Below are positions 17,461 to 26,955 of a DNA stretch of 64,000 nucleotides, one piece after another. The stretch is from Flavobacterium sp. SH_e (GTDB taxonomy: Bacteria; Bacteroidota; Bacteroidia; Flavobacteriales; Flavobacteriaceae), in contig NZ_JAOVZN010000001.1 of NCBI RefSeq assembly GCF_025717045.1, positions 1 through 64,000 on the forward strand, given 5' to 3'. How positions within the stretch are numbered: the first letter of the stretch is position 1; each line of letters begins with the position of its first letter. A model generated the notes under the pieces. It did no database searches. It worked only from the letters and a program-made list of their open reading frames with translations, and had not been told where the DNA came from. The position numbers were made by a program, and so were the translations under genes.

Positions 17461-20400
17461 TTAGTTCAAAAAGTTCATTACTTTCAATGACTTTTTGTGA
17501 CCTGATTTATCTGTTACTATTACAACAAAAATCTGTTTACTAGCAAAACTTGGGCTATTAAGCAATACTTCTTTATTGTTTTGAATATTTCTATGGCTTG
17601 TAACATTCTGTCCTATTGTATTGAATACATCAACCTGAGCAATCTCTTCTGTTTCGTTAGATACTGATAAAGTATTGTTTCTAAAATAAGCCACAGTTGT
17701 ATTGCTTTCAGCCGTTATATCTCCTACAGCCAATGTTTTTGCTGTGCCTTGCGATGCAAAATAAGCCGCGTACGCTTTAGACAATTCAGACGAATTACCG
17801 CAAGAAGAGGCATCCCAGTTTACAGACCAAGTCATTAAACCTCTTAAAGAAGGATATGGTCCGCCTGGCTGCATAGTGTATGTTCTTCCAGAGAAATTGG
17901 TTCCGTTTCTTAAATAATCCATAGCATTAATTCCTTCTGTCGGAGTTAAATAACCACTACCTGCCGCACTCGGACAAGCTGGTAATGCAATAAGAACTTT
18001 TGAAGCTGGCAAACCATCAAAATGCATTCCTGTTGAAGCAATGTTATATCCTTTTATGATCATATCAGTCAAGGCAGTAACCATGTTTGCTTTCTTAGCT
18101 GTACCATAATACTGGCCGTCTAATCCGTTTTCTCCTCCTGTGTTATACAATTGCACTGCTAACAAATCCAATTCGTTACGCAAGTTTTGAATGATTGGCA
18201 AGAACGAACCGAAAGTATCTGTGTAAGTAGTATATCCACCTTGTACATATTGTGTTTCTGGAGCTGCAGTTAACAAGAATCCAGGGCCATAGTATGCTTT
18301 TAATTCTTTAAATGCATCAACTACGTTTTTCAATCTCGGATAAGCAGAAATACCCGCATAAGAAATATCTCTTAAACCTCCAGCGCTAAAATTCATAGAT
18401 CCACCTTCAAAATCAATATCAACTCCATCAAATTGGTATTCGTCAATAATAGCTTTCAAACCATTAACGAAAATATTTTTCTGAGTTACGTTTTCTAAAA
18501 CAACATGACCATTTTGACCTCCAATAGAAACAATAACTGGAACACCACTATCTCTTAAAGTTTTGATATCATTTTTCAATAATTGCTTATCAAAAACGCC
18601 ATTGGTCAAATATCTAGCGTCATTTGTAGTTAGTATTGGCGTATAACCATCGCGATTAACGGTTTCTACGAAAGAATAATCCACTACATTAAATTTACTT
18701 CCTTTTATTTGAGAAAAATATAAGAATGGCGCAGAAGTATTTTCCCACGAATGCGCATACCCTAAAATAATTTTAGATGGAAGCGGTATGAATCTATTAC
18801 CACTTATTGTAGCAATTTTAATAGTATTGTTTAAAGTAGTCACAGCAGCTTTATTATCCGTTGCTTTGATTACAATTGGATAATCCTGATAAGCAGTTGG
18901 CGTAAAATTATACGTATAAGTATTATTTGTACCTGCCGTCATATTAAATGTTCCGCCATTTATGGTAATAGTAACACCTGAAACCGTTCCGTCGCTATCA
19001 ACCGCTGTAACTGAAATTGGCACAGCTTGAAAAGAACTTTGATATACAGTAGTATTCGATGGTGAATTCCAAGTAATTGTTGGTAATGAATTTGGACAGT
19101 TTGCACCTGAACAAGTTAATGTAAAACTATATGTTTTTGAATCTGTTGTTCCGTTTGATGCAGTAGCCGTAACCGTTAATGTATGACTTTGCGAAAACTG
19201 ATTTGCCGCTGGTATCCAACTCGCTGTATAAGTTCCAGAAGAATTGGTCGCACTTATGGTTTGTCCGTCTAAACTAAATACGACAGATGATATTGTAGTG
19301 GCATCTGTAGCACTTAATCCAACACTTGCAACAAAATTAATTGCTGATCCTAAATTTATAGCAATCGCTGTAGCCGTTGGTGCTGTAATCGTAACCACTG
19401 GCTTAGTAGCAACCACCGCTTGTCTATTAAAATCATAAACCGTTGGAGTTGTTGGAACTGCGAAGTTGGCTAAGTTATTTGGATAATAAGTCACTTCACC
19501 ATTTTCCCATGAATTTAATTTTAAACTTAAAATTTGGTTATAACCCGCTACAACTGAATTATCAAAAGTGTAATTTCCTGATGCGTCTGTTGTTGCTAAA
19601 ACACTTTTCCAGTTATGTGTATTATCTGTCCAAGGTAAAACGATTTCTACTTTTGCACCAGAAACTGGAGTTGTTCCGTTTTTAACTGTTCCACTGATTA
19701 AGTTTGTAGCTGCTGCCAATGCTGCTTTAGCCGTTGAACTTGTATTAAAATTATAAACAGTTGGAGTTGTAGGAATTGCGAAGTTTGCTAAATTATTTGG
19801 ATAATAAGCTACTTCCCCATTTTGCCATGAGTTTAGTTTTAAACTTAAAGCTTGTGTATAACCGTCTATAACTGAATTATCAAAACTGTATTTTCCTTGT
19901 GCATCTGTTGTTGCCAAAACACTTTTCCAGTTGTGATTATTATCTGTCCAAGGTAAAACCAATTCTACTTTTGCACCTGCTACTGGAGTTGTTCCGTTTT
20001 TAACTGTTCCGCTGATTTTACTTGTAGTTGTTGCGACATCTTGAGTAAAATTCAACGTTTTATTAGCATTCAAATTAGAATAAACTGTTGAAGCTGGAGT
20101 AAATGTTTGTCCTGTTAAAGCTGCAATAACAGTATAATTTCCGCCAGAAGCTAAAGTTAGCGAATAAGCTCCGCTAGAATTAGTTGTTGCAGAAACATTT
20201 CCTGCTGTAGAAGATGCTGTAACTGTTACACCAGAAACTGGAGTTGTTCCGTTAAGAACTGTTCCGCTTACAGTATAATTTGCAACTGCCGCGCCCTGCG
20301 TGAAATTCAACGTTTTATTGGCATCAATTGCATTGTAAACAGTTGAAGCTGGTGTATAAGAAAATCCAGATTTTGCAGCTGAAACTGTAAAGTTTAATCC

Positions 20401-22197
20401 CGCTGTTAAACCTGCAACGCTGTAAACTCCGCTTGCATTTGAAACCGCTGTTAATGTTGTGCTTCCAGAAACTGCCGAAATTGTTACACCAGAAACTCCT
20501 GTTGTTCCGTCAAGAACTGTTCCGCTTACAGTGTACGTTGGCTGAGTTCCATTGATTACAATTGCTGTCTGATTAGTTGTAACATTTGTTAACGATACTG
20601 GAACAAATGTATAACTCGCTTTTACTGCTGTAAGAGAATAGTTTTGTCCTGAAGTTAAATTATTGAAAGCAAAGTTTCCTGTAGCAGAAACTACTGTTTG
20701 AATTACGGCATTGCTTGCATTTCGCAATTCAACCGTAACATTGGTAACCAAAGCTGATCCGTTTTTTACAGAACCTGAAATACTAACTGTTCCCGGAACA
20801 ACGCTTCCAAAAGAAGTATCAACTTGGTTTAATAATGAATTCGGAATTGAGCCTCTTGTATCTTGAGATAATTCCCAAATCATACCTCCAGCCAAGTTTC
20901 TAGATTTTATATATTGAACTTTTAAATCCATTGACTGTTTATCTTCATAAGAAATAAATTCTTTTGAAGTAGCATTATATAAATAAGGAACTTTTGTTGT
21001 GTTATCCCAATATCTCACCCAGCCTGCTGAAGCTGCACTTGCAGTAACCTGCATAGTATTTGGATCTAAATAAGCGTGTGAATTGGTAACTGGATTTCCA
21101 ACTAAATCACAGATTTCGATACTTCCAGATTTTTCACAAGCTCCAGAACCATCCCATGTTCCTGTTGGGTTTTGCGGATTTGTACATCCAGGAACAACAT
21201 ATCTTGGTGCTGAAACAAATAATCCGTTTGTTGAATTTGCAGCAACGTTATCGAATTTTTTTCCGTAAAAAGGCAATCCCATAATTAATTTATTCGCAGG
21301 AAAACCAATCACATTCAAATATTGATTTGTTAATTCGTCTAATGATTCTGATTGCGTTGCGCCATACAACGGGTCATTAGGGTTTCCGCTTGCATATAAA
21401 GGTGCGTTGTAACAAGTTTTATCGTACCAGTTACCGCCAAAATCGTATCCGAAATAAGTGATATAGTCACAATAAGTCGAAATATCTTCTGTCATTCCGT
21501 ATTGTGCTCTGTTGTTTGGCCCTAAATACTGTTTAGAAACATTTCTAACATTGTTTCCAGCAGCAATTGTAACCAGTTTATTTGGCATTGCCTGACGCAT
21601 CGCTTTCAATAAAAGCACTAAATTTTTATTATCGTCAGGACTATATTTTTGTGGAGGAACAGGCGAACCATTTACTATTTCAGTACCGTCAGTTCCGCCC
21701 GAAAGAGGATATTCCCAATCGATGTCGAAACCGTCTATAAATGGATATGTAGTAATAAAGTTTGCCATATCTGCTGCTAAAGCCGCTCTTGCTACAGGAC
21801 TTGCAGCAATTGGAGAAAGATCTTGTCCTTTTGTCCAACCTCCAACAGAAATTAAAATTTTTAAATGAGGATACTTTTCTTTTAATTTCATTAAATCATA
21901 AAAGTTTCCTTTTACTGGCGCATCCCAGGGAATGCCTCCTTCCATATGCTCAAAATCAGCATAGGTGTCCAAACATTTTAACTTTGTATTCTCTGGATGG
22001 GCAGGATCATAAGTTGTCCCATAAAAAGAATAATTCAAATGCGTTATTTTACTTCCATCAATTTTCGGAACATTGAAATCCCGAGCATAAATAGACCATT
22101 GCGCATAATACCCTACTACTTTTTTTCCGTGGGCCGGTTGTGCCAACGCAAGTAAGGGAAACAGTAACAAAAAGAGCAATCTGTAATAATGTTTCAT
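17461..22197 (-). CDS. chiA: Secreted two-domain GH18 chitinase ChiA
   Basis: 1578 residues. Signal peptide (about 1-20); N-terminal GH18 (about 25-455) with SVGG (117-120) and the catalytic DGFDIDWE (acid E162); three carboxypeptidase-regulatory-like domains (about 468-710); two near-identical domains containing LPWTDN.HNWKSVLATTDA (about 720-920); Ig-like modules to about 1130; C-terminal GH18 (about 1135-1480) with DGVDIDFE (E1264); and a C-terminal region (about 1495-1578) resembling T9SS sorting tails (VDVFNTIGQNV, final KSLKVMNFLN). Both catalytic motifs are complete. F. johnsoniae ChiA is known to be exported by the T9SS and needed for growth on chitin. Hexosaminidase, nagB and susCD follow upstream on the same strand. 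Confidence 0.95.
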   Translation of the reverse strand: MKHYYRLLFLLLFPLLALAQPAHGKKVVGYYAQWSIYARDFNVPKIDGSKITHLNYSFYGTTYDPAHPENTKLKCLDTYADFEHMEGGIPWDAPVKGNFYDLMKLKEKYPHLKILISVGGWTKGQDLSPIAASPVARAALAADMANFITTYPFIDGFDIDWEYPLSGGTDGTEIVNGSPVPPQKYSPDDNKNLVLLLKAMRQAMPNKLVTIAAGNNVRNVSKQYLGPNNRAQYGMTEDISTYCDYITYFGYDFGGNWYDKTCYNAPLYASGNPNDPLYGATQSESLDELTNQYLNVIGFPANKLIMGLPFYGKKFDNVAANSTNGLFVSAPRYVVPGCTNPQNPTGTWDGSGACEKSGSIEICDLVGNPVTNSHAYLDPNTMQVTASAASAGWVRYWDNTTKVPYLYNATSKEFISYEDKQSMDLKVQYIKSRNLAGGMIWELSQDTRGSIPNSLLNQVDTSFGSVVPGTVSISGSVKNGSALVTNVTVELRNASNAVIQTVVSATGNFAFNNLTSGQNYSLTAVKASYTFVPVSLTNVTTNQTAIVINGTQPTYTVSGTVLDGTTGVSGVTISAVSGSTTLTAVSNASGVYSVAGLTAGLNFTVSAAKSGFSYTPASTVYNAIDANKTLNFTQGAAVANYTVSGTVLNGTTPVSGVTVTASSTAGNVSATTNSSGAYSLTLASGGNYTVIAALTGQTFTPASTVYSNLNANKTLNFTQDVATTTSKISGTVKNGTTPVAGAKVELVLPWTDNNHNWKSVLATTDAQGKYSFDNSVIDGYTQALSLKLNSWQNGEVAYYPNNLANFAIPTTPTVYNFNTSSTAKAALAAATNLISGTVKNGTTPVSGAKVEIVLPWTDNTHNWKSVLATTDASGNYTFDNSVVAGYNQILSLKLNSWENGEVTYYPNNLANFAVPTTPTVYDFNRQAVVATKPVVTITAPTATAIAINLGSAINFVASVGLSATDATTISSVVFSLDGQTISATNSSGTYTASWIPAANQFSQSHTLTVTATASNGTTDSKTYSFTLTCSGANCPNSLPTITWNSPSNTTVYQSSFQAVPISVTAVDSDGTVSGVTITINGGTFNMTAGTNNTYTYNFTPTAYQDYPIVIKATDNKAAVTTLNNTIKIATISGNRFIPLPSKIILGYAHSWENTSAPFLYFSQIKGSKFNVVDYSFVETVNRDGYTPILTTNDARYLTNGVFDKQLLKNDIKTLRDSGVPVIVSIGGQNGHVVLENVTQKNIFVNGLKAIIDEYQFDGVDIDFEGGSMNFSAGGLRDISYAGISAYPRLKNVVDAFKELKAYYGPGFLLTAAPETQYVQGGYTTYTDTFGSFLPIIQNLRNELDLLAVQLYNTGGENGLDGQYYGTAKKANMVTALTDMIIKGYNIASTGMHFDGLPASKVLIALPACPSAAGSGYLTPTEGINAMDYLRNGTNFSGRTYTMQPGGPYPSLRGLMTWSVNWDASSCGNSSELSKAYAAYFASQGTAKTLAVGDITAESNTTVAYFRNNTLSVSNETEEIAQVDVFNTIGQNVTSHRNIQNNKEVLLNSPSFASKQIFVVIVTDKSGHKKSLKVMNFLN

Positions 22198-22691
22198 AAT
22201 TAATAAATATTAGTTAATAGAAAATAAGTAATTGGGCCACAGAAGTATAAAAACTTCTGGGTTTCGCTCAACTGCAGATTGGAAGCCCGCCGTCGATTGG
22301 AAATAAACTCAAATTAAATTCTATAGATAAATATTACTATTACCGATTCATACATAATCATTAGCCAATAGTAGTGATTGATATTTATTTATAATTTTAA
22401 AAAAAAATTAATGTCAAATACAAATGATAAATTTGGGACTACTCATCAATCTATACTCTTTTTTGTCATGTTTTATTCTATTCTCTTTATTTGGTTTTTT
22501 AAAGGTTAATACTCCGTTATTGGTTATTTTTTATCGTTATTTATTATTTATTATACTTGATATAGTACTATTTAAAAAGAGATCTCAACATTATAATTAC
22601 CCCTGCCATAGAATCATGGCAGAAGTAATTAACTCTCTAAAAAAACATTAGCAGTCTTAAAAACGTACTAAATACTAATTCAAACCAAACC
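22198..22691. other. 494-bp gap between chiA and the GH20 gene
   Basis: It contains the chiA 5' region, a short hairpin GAAGTATAAAAACTTC (22240-22255) with adjacent GGTTTCGCTCAACTGCAGATTGG-like repeat sequence, then very AT-rich DNA. I find no TAnnTTTG box for chiA. A 75-codon plus-strand hydrophobic frame (22424-22651) is not convincing as a gene. Confidence 0.5.
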
Positions 22692-24758
22692 TTAAAGTAA
22701 TTTTTTTAAACTCTCATAAACAGATAGTTCAACATCTGCATGATCTTTTGTATTACATTGATCTATCAATTTTTTTAGATCTTCTGATTTTAAAGTCGAT
22801 TTATTATCTAAAACCAATAATAATTCTTGAGAAGCATCATTTAGTTTTTTAGATAATGGTAATATTGGCTGTACTAATGGTGCATTTGCACTTAGTGCAG
22901 TTAAATCTTTATGAACAGTAATCCACTTATTGAAAAATGAAGCTACTCTGGATTTATTATCTGCTGATTTATTAGCTAAATATTGAGTTACTGCAGCATC
23001 AAATGCTAAAGCGTCTTTCGCATCTGGCCCGCAAGCATCTGCAAACAATGTAAATGGAGAATACATTTGGTACTCTGTTCCTCCTTTGTTACGAGTATAT
23101 CCTTTTAATGGTTCGCTTACTTTAGAAAATTCTTCTAGCGATTGAATACTTTGATTGTTTGCTATATTTCTTAAAATCACATCTTTGTTGCGAATGTGCG
23201 TAATACCTAATTCTTCTAATCTAAAAGAAACAGTCTCTAAACGTTTACGCATATTTTCAACATCAACTATATCTTCTGCTGACCATAGTCTTTCAGCAAT
23301 TGCAGCTGTTCTTGGCCAAATTCTTGAATCTATTGTTGCAGGTGTAACTAATTCTGTCCACATTGTCGCTTCGCCACCCAAAATTCTTGCTTTTTCATCG
23401 CTTGTCAAGTTCGCTCCTTTTGGCATCGGATCATTTAGGTAATGACTTGCAATTGGATACATCAAATCAATATAGTAGCCGTTTGATAAAACTGTTTTGT
23501 ATCCTTTTTTAACTGCATCTACTAAAGATTGTCCTGCCGCCATTCCTTCATTTGGACCTCTCCAAGAATGCACAATGGCTTCTTTAGACAAATCTTTGGT
23601 CAAAATTTCTTCCCAACCCATTAATTGTTTTCCATGTTTCTTTAACATTGGTGCCAATTGCATCGTGAAATAAGTTTGCAATTCATGATTGGTCCTTAAA
23701 TTATGTTTCTTTTTGAATTCTTGAATTTTTGGATTTGCATCCCAATCTTTTCCTTCGTTTTCATCCCCTCCAATATGGAAATAGGCACCAGGAAATAATG
23801 GGCAAACCTCATCAAAAACTTCACTTAATAATTGGTATGTTTTAGGATTTGAAGGATCTAATGTTGGAGTAAAAATTCCAGCATTTCTTTCAACTCCATA
23901 GGTAGCGATTGCTGTACCTTGAATATTTTTTTCGGATGTTCCACCATTCAGTGTAATTACTTTACTTCCAATTTCTGGATAAGCTGTTAAAATTGCAGAT
24001 CCGTGACCAGGAACATCTATTTCAGGAACAATTAAAATACCGCGCTCATCAGCATATTTTACGATATTTTTAATTTCCTCTTGTGTGTAATACATTCCAT
24101 CCGAAGCCAATTCTGTAAACTTTGGATGTTTTTTCATTTCGATTCTCCAGCCTTGATCATCAACCAAATGCCAGTGAAAAACATTCATTTTCATTGCTGC
24201 CAATGCATCAATATTTCTTTTGATTACGTCAATTGGCTGAAAATGTCTGGAAGCATCAACCATTAAACCTCTCCAAGTGAATCTTGGAAAATCTGAAATT
24301 TTTGAAGTTGGAAAATAAAAAGAAGTTGAGTTGTTTTGAAGCATTTGCAGTAATGTCTCCAAACCATGTAAAGCACCTAAATCACTTGATGCATTTAAAG
24401 TGATTTTGCCTGAAGTAATATCTAAATGATAACTTTCATCTTCATACAAACCAATTTTACCACTTTTAGTACAATTGATTTGTAATTCTGCATTTGGAAC
24501 TTCATTTAATTTGGTTATAAAACCTTGCTCAAAAAATATACCTGTTCTACCATCTAAACGGCGCAAAAAACGAGTTACTCCACCAAATATTCTTGGATTG
24601 GGATTACCTGTAATGTTTACTTTAAAATTTTTAGTTAAATTAAAATTACCTTCATTAATAACAACATTCTGAGGCCAAGGCATAAGATTCAATTGCTCTT
24701 TTTGGACTTGAGCACCTGCCGATATACCTGCAAATAATAGTACAAATAAATATTTCAT
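22692..24758 (-). CDS. GH20 beta-N-acetylhexosaminidase
   Basis: Start at 24758 (MKYLFVLLF), 688 residues, because the signal peptide (cleavage near SAGAQ) begins there. A GH20b N-terminal domain (about 25-155) is followed by the catalytic barrel (about 160-500): GLMVDASRHF, HWHLVDDQGWRIE, the D332-E333 pair in HIGGDENEG, and WGGEATMW-type Trp-rich loops. It removes GlcNAc from the non-reducing end of chitooligosaccharides, probably in the periplasm after SusCD uptake. It is co-directional with nagB upstream (150 bp, containing a hairpin) and chiA downstream. Confidence 0.95.
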   Translation of the reverse strand: MKYLFVLLFAGISAGAQVQKEQLNLMPWPQNVVINEGNFNLTKNFKVNITGNPNPRIFGGVTRFLRRLDGRTGIFFEQGFITKLNEVPNAELQINCTKSGKIGLYEDESYHLDITSGKITLNASSDLGALHGLETLLQMLQNNSTSFYFPTSKISDFPRFTWRGLMVDASRHFQPIDVIKRNIDALAAMKMNVFHWHLVDDQGWRIEMKKHPKFTELASDGMYYTQEEIKNIVKYADERGILIVPEIDVPGHGSAILTAYPEIGSKVITLNGGTSEKNIQGTAIATYGVERNAGIFTPTLDPSNPKTYQLLSEVFDEVCPLFPGAYFHIGGDENEGKDWDANPKIQEFKKKHNLRTNHELQTYFTMQLAPMLKKHGKQLMGWEEILTKDLSKEAIVHSWRGPNEGMAAGQSLVDAVKKGYKTVLSNGYYIDLMYPIASHYLNDPMPKGANLTSDEKARILGGEATMWTELVTPATIDSRIWPRTAAIAERLWSAEDIVDVENMRKRLETVSFRLEELGITHIRNKDVILRNIANNQSIQSLEEFSKVSEPLKGYTRNKGGTEYQMYSPFTLFADACGPDAKDALAFDAAVTQYLANKSADNKSRVASFFNKWITVHKDLTALSANAPLVQPILPLSKKLNDASQELLLVLDNKSTLKSEDLKKLIDQCNTKDHADVELSVYESLKKLL

Positions 24759-24814
24759 TTTTCTTTTTTTTGGTTGGATAGTTTTTAATAAGTATCCCAA
24801 TTTATATAAAAAAA

Positions 24815-24876
24815 GACAAAATTCAGAATGACTTCTGCATTACCTCACTTTTATCAGTAATCAACTGAATTTTGTC
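24815..24876 (-). terminator. Hairpin with T-run between nagB and the GH20 gene
   Basis: Perfect 12-bp arms GACAAAATTCAG / CTGAATTTTGTC enclose a 38-nt loop; on the minus strand TTTTTTT follows. The large loop suggests a leaky terminator that could lower GH20/chiA expression relative to susCD-nagB. Confidence 0.55.
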
Positions 24877-24908
24877 ATTTGATTCATTCAAAAACAAATC
24901 ATAAACAC

Positions 24909-26846
24909 TTAGTAATCAAAACGTTTAAAGGCTTCAATTGCTTCATATTCTGCCAAACCTAATTCATCATATAAGATGGCTGTATTCTTGTTTCGATCCT
25001 CTGCTCTAACCCAAAATTCTCGAGAATCATTACCTTGAAACATTACTCTATCTTTTTGAGATTGGTGATGTAAAATGGCATGACGTTTTAATAAAACCTC
25101 TGAAGGACTCAACGGAACTGCCATATCAATTTCATGAATATCCCATTCGTGCCAAGCTCCTCTATAAAGCCATAACCAACAGTCCTTCATGTAAGGTTCT
25201 GGTTTAAGTTCTTTTAGTGCTGCAAAAATGGCATTCAAGCAAACTTCATGTGTTCCATGTGGATCTGCAAGATCTCCAGCAGCAAAAACTTGATGTGGTT
25301 TTATTTTTGCAATAATATTTTTTACAATAGCAATATCTTCTGGTCCTAACGGATTCTTTTTAACTTGTCCTGTTTCATAAAAAGGAAGATCTAAAAAGTG
25401 TGTGTTTTCATCTTTCAAACCAATATATCTAGTTGCTCCGTAAGATTCTCTTCTTCTAATCAATCCTTTTAATTTTCGAACTTCCAAAGAATCAATTTGG
25501 TTTTCTGATTTATTGTTTAAAAATTCGATAACCGATTTGAAATTGATATCAGCTTTTTCATTTCCAACAAAATCACTTGCCACTTCTGCAAATTTTAATG
25601 CTTCATCATCTGAAACAGCGATATTTCCCGAAGTCTGGTACACCACATGAACATCGTGTCCTTGTTTGATTAATTTTGAAAATGTTCCTCCCATAGAAAT
25701 AACATCGTCATCTGGATGTGGACTAAAAAGAATTACTCTCTTTTTTGCCGGATTTGCCCTTTCTGGACGATGAGAATCATCTGTGTTTGGTTTTCCTCCT
25801 GGCCATCCAGTAATAGTATGCTGTAAAATATTAAACATATTGATGTTCATATCGTAAGCAGAACCTTCTTGAGCCAAAAGATCTGACATTCCGTTGTTGT
25901 TGTAATCACGGTCTGTCAATTTTAAAATTGATTGTTTTGTTTTTTGGCAGAGCCAAACAATCGCCTTACTTTTCATTTCAGGCGTCCAAAGACATTCTCC
26001 AACTAACCAAGGAGTTTTAAAACGAGTTAATTCGGTAGCAGCTGACTGATCTAAAACGAAAGTTGCATTTGGATGATTTTGTAAAAATGTAGCTGGTATT
26101 TCTGAACTGATATCACCTTGAATAGTTCTTTTAATGATATCTGCTTTATTTTGTCCCCAAGCCATCAAAACAATACGTTTTGATCTCATAATAGTTGAAA
26201 CTCCCATTGTTATGGCGCGTTTCGGCACATTATCAATACCATTAAAAGCAGATGAAGCATCGACTCTTGTAATGTGATCTAATGTAATAATTCGAGTTCC
26301 AGAATTGATGTGAGAACCTGGTTCGTTAAAACCAACGTGTCCTGTACGGCCAATTCCTAATAATTGAAAATCAAGTCCTCCTGCATTTTTAATATTCATT
26401 TCATAATCGATACAGTATTGATTTATTTCATCAATTGCTATTGTACCGTCTGGAATATTAATATTTTCAGGTTTGATATCAATATGATTAAAAAGATGTT
26501 CATGCATGAAATAATGATAGCTCTGATTGTTCTCTTTAGTCATCGGATAATATTCATCCAAATTAAAAGTGATTACATTGCTAAAACTTAGTCCTTCTTC
26601 TCTGTACATTCTCACTAGTTCCTCATAAACTTTTATCGGAGAAGAACCTGTTGCCAAACCTAAAACACAAGCTTTATTTTTTTCCTGCTTAGATCTAATT
26701 AGCTGCGCAATTTCCTGTGCTACAATTACAGAGGCTTCAATAGAACTTTTGAAGATCTCATTATGAATTTTTTCAAATCGAGTTTCTTCAAATTTTCCCG
26801 CGCTTTTGTAACTGATATCAGGTTTTATTTCTAAAGCACTTTTCAT
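24909..26846 (-). CDS. nagB: Glucosamine-6-phosphate deaminase fused to a PIG-L/LmbE-type deacetylase domain
   Basis: 645 residues. Residues about 25-290 are NagB: the phosphate loop GLATGSSP, NLDEYYPM (catalytic D97) and GIGRTGHVGFNEPGSH (H170). It converts glucosamine-6-P to fructose-6-P and ammonia. Residues about 370-640 are LmbE/PIG-L-like: a metal motif HPDDDVISMGG at 377 (usual form HPDDE) and DPHGTHE near the end, the signature of N-acetylglucosaminyl deacetylases. The fusion, known in Bacteroidota, could let one protein deacetylate and deaminate; the substrate of the second domain is unproven. No separate nagA is in the window. Confidence 0.92.
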   Translation of the reverse strand: MKSALEIKPDISYKSAGKFEETRFEKIHNEIFKSSIEASVIVAQEIAQLIRSKQEKNKACVLGLATGSSPIKVYEELVRMYREEGLSFSNVITFNLDEYYPMTKENNQSYHYFMHEHLFNHIDIKPENINIPDGTIAIDEINQYCIDYEMNIKNAGGLDFQLLGIGRTGHVGFNEPGSHINSGTRIITLDHITRVDASSAFNGIDNVPKRAITMGVSTIMRSKRIVLMAWGQNKADIIKRTIQGDISSEIPATFLQNHPNATFVLDQSAATELTRFKTPWLVGECLWTPEMKSKAIVWLCQKTKQSILKLTDRDYNNNGMSDLLAQEGSAYDMNINMFNILQHTITGWPGGKPNTDDSHRPERANPAKKRVILFSPHPDDDVISMGGTFSKLIKQGHDVHVVYQTSGNIAVSDDEALKFAEVASDFVGNEKADINFKSVIEFLNNKSENQIDSLEVRKLKGLIRRRESYGATRYIGLKDENTHFLDLPFYETGQVKKNPLGPEDIAIVKNIIAKIKPHQVFAAGDLADPHGTHEVCLNAIFAALKELKPEPYMKDCWLWLYRGAWHEWDIHEIDMAVPLSPSEVLLKRHAILHHQSQKDRVMFQGNDSREFWVRAEDRNKNTAILYDELGLAEYEAIEAFKRFDY

Positions 26847-26888
26847 TTCTTTTCTTTTTTTGTAGTAATTACCATTTTGATTTTAAGA

Positions 26889-26920
26889 ATGGTATAGACC
26901 ACTTTCGCAATCTATACCAT
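26889..26920 (-). other. Intercistronic hairpin between susD and nagB
   Basis: ATGGTATAGA and TCTATACCAT form a perfect 10-bp stem with a 12-nt loop in the 109-bp gap. It has no T-run, so it is more likely an mRNA-stability or processing element than a terminator. Confidence 0.55.
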
Positions 26921-26955
26921 ACTACTAACCAAACTTAATATCGTTGTTTTTTCTC

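Noticed and set aside
22424..22651. 75-codon plus-strand frame between chiA and GH20
   Set aside because: Low-complexity hydrophobic translation of very AT-rich DNA, no ribosome site, no recognisable family.
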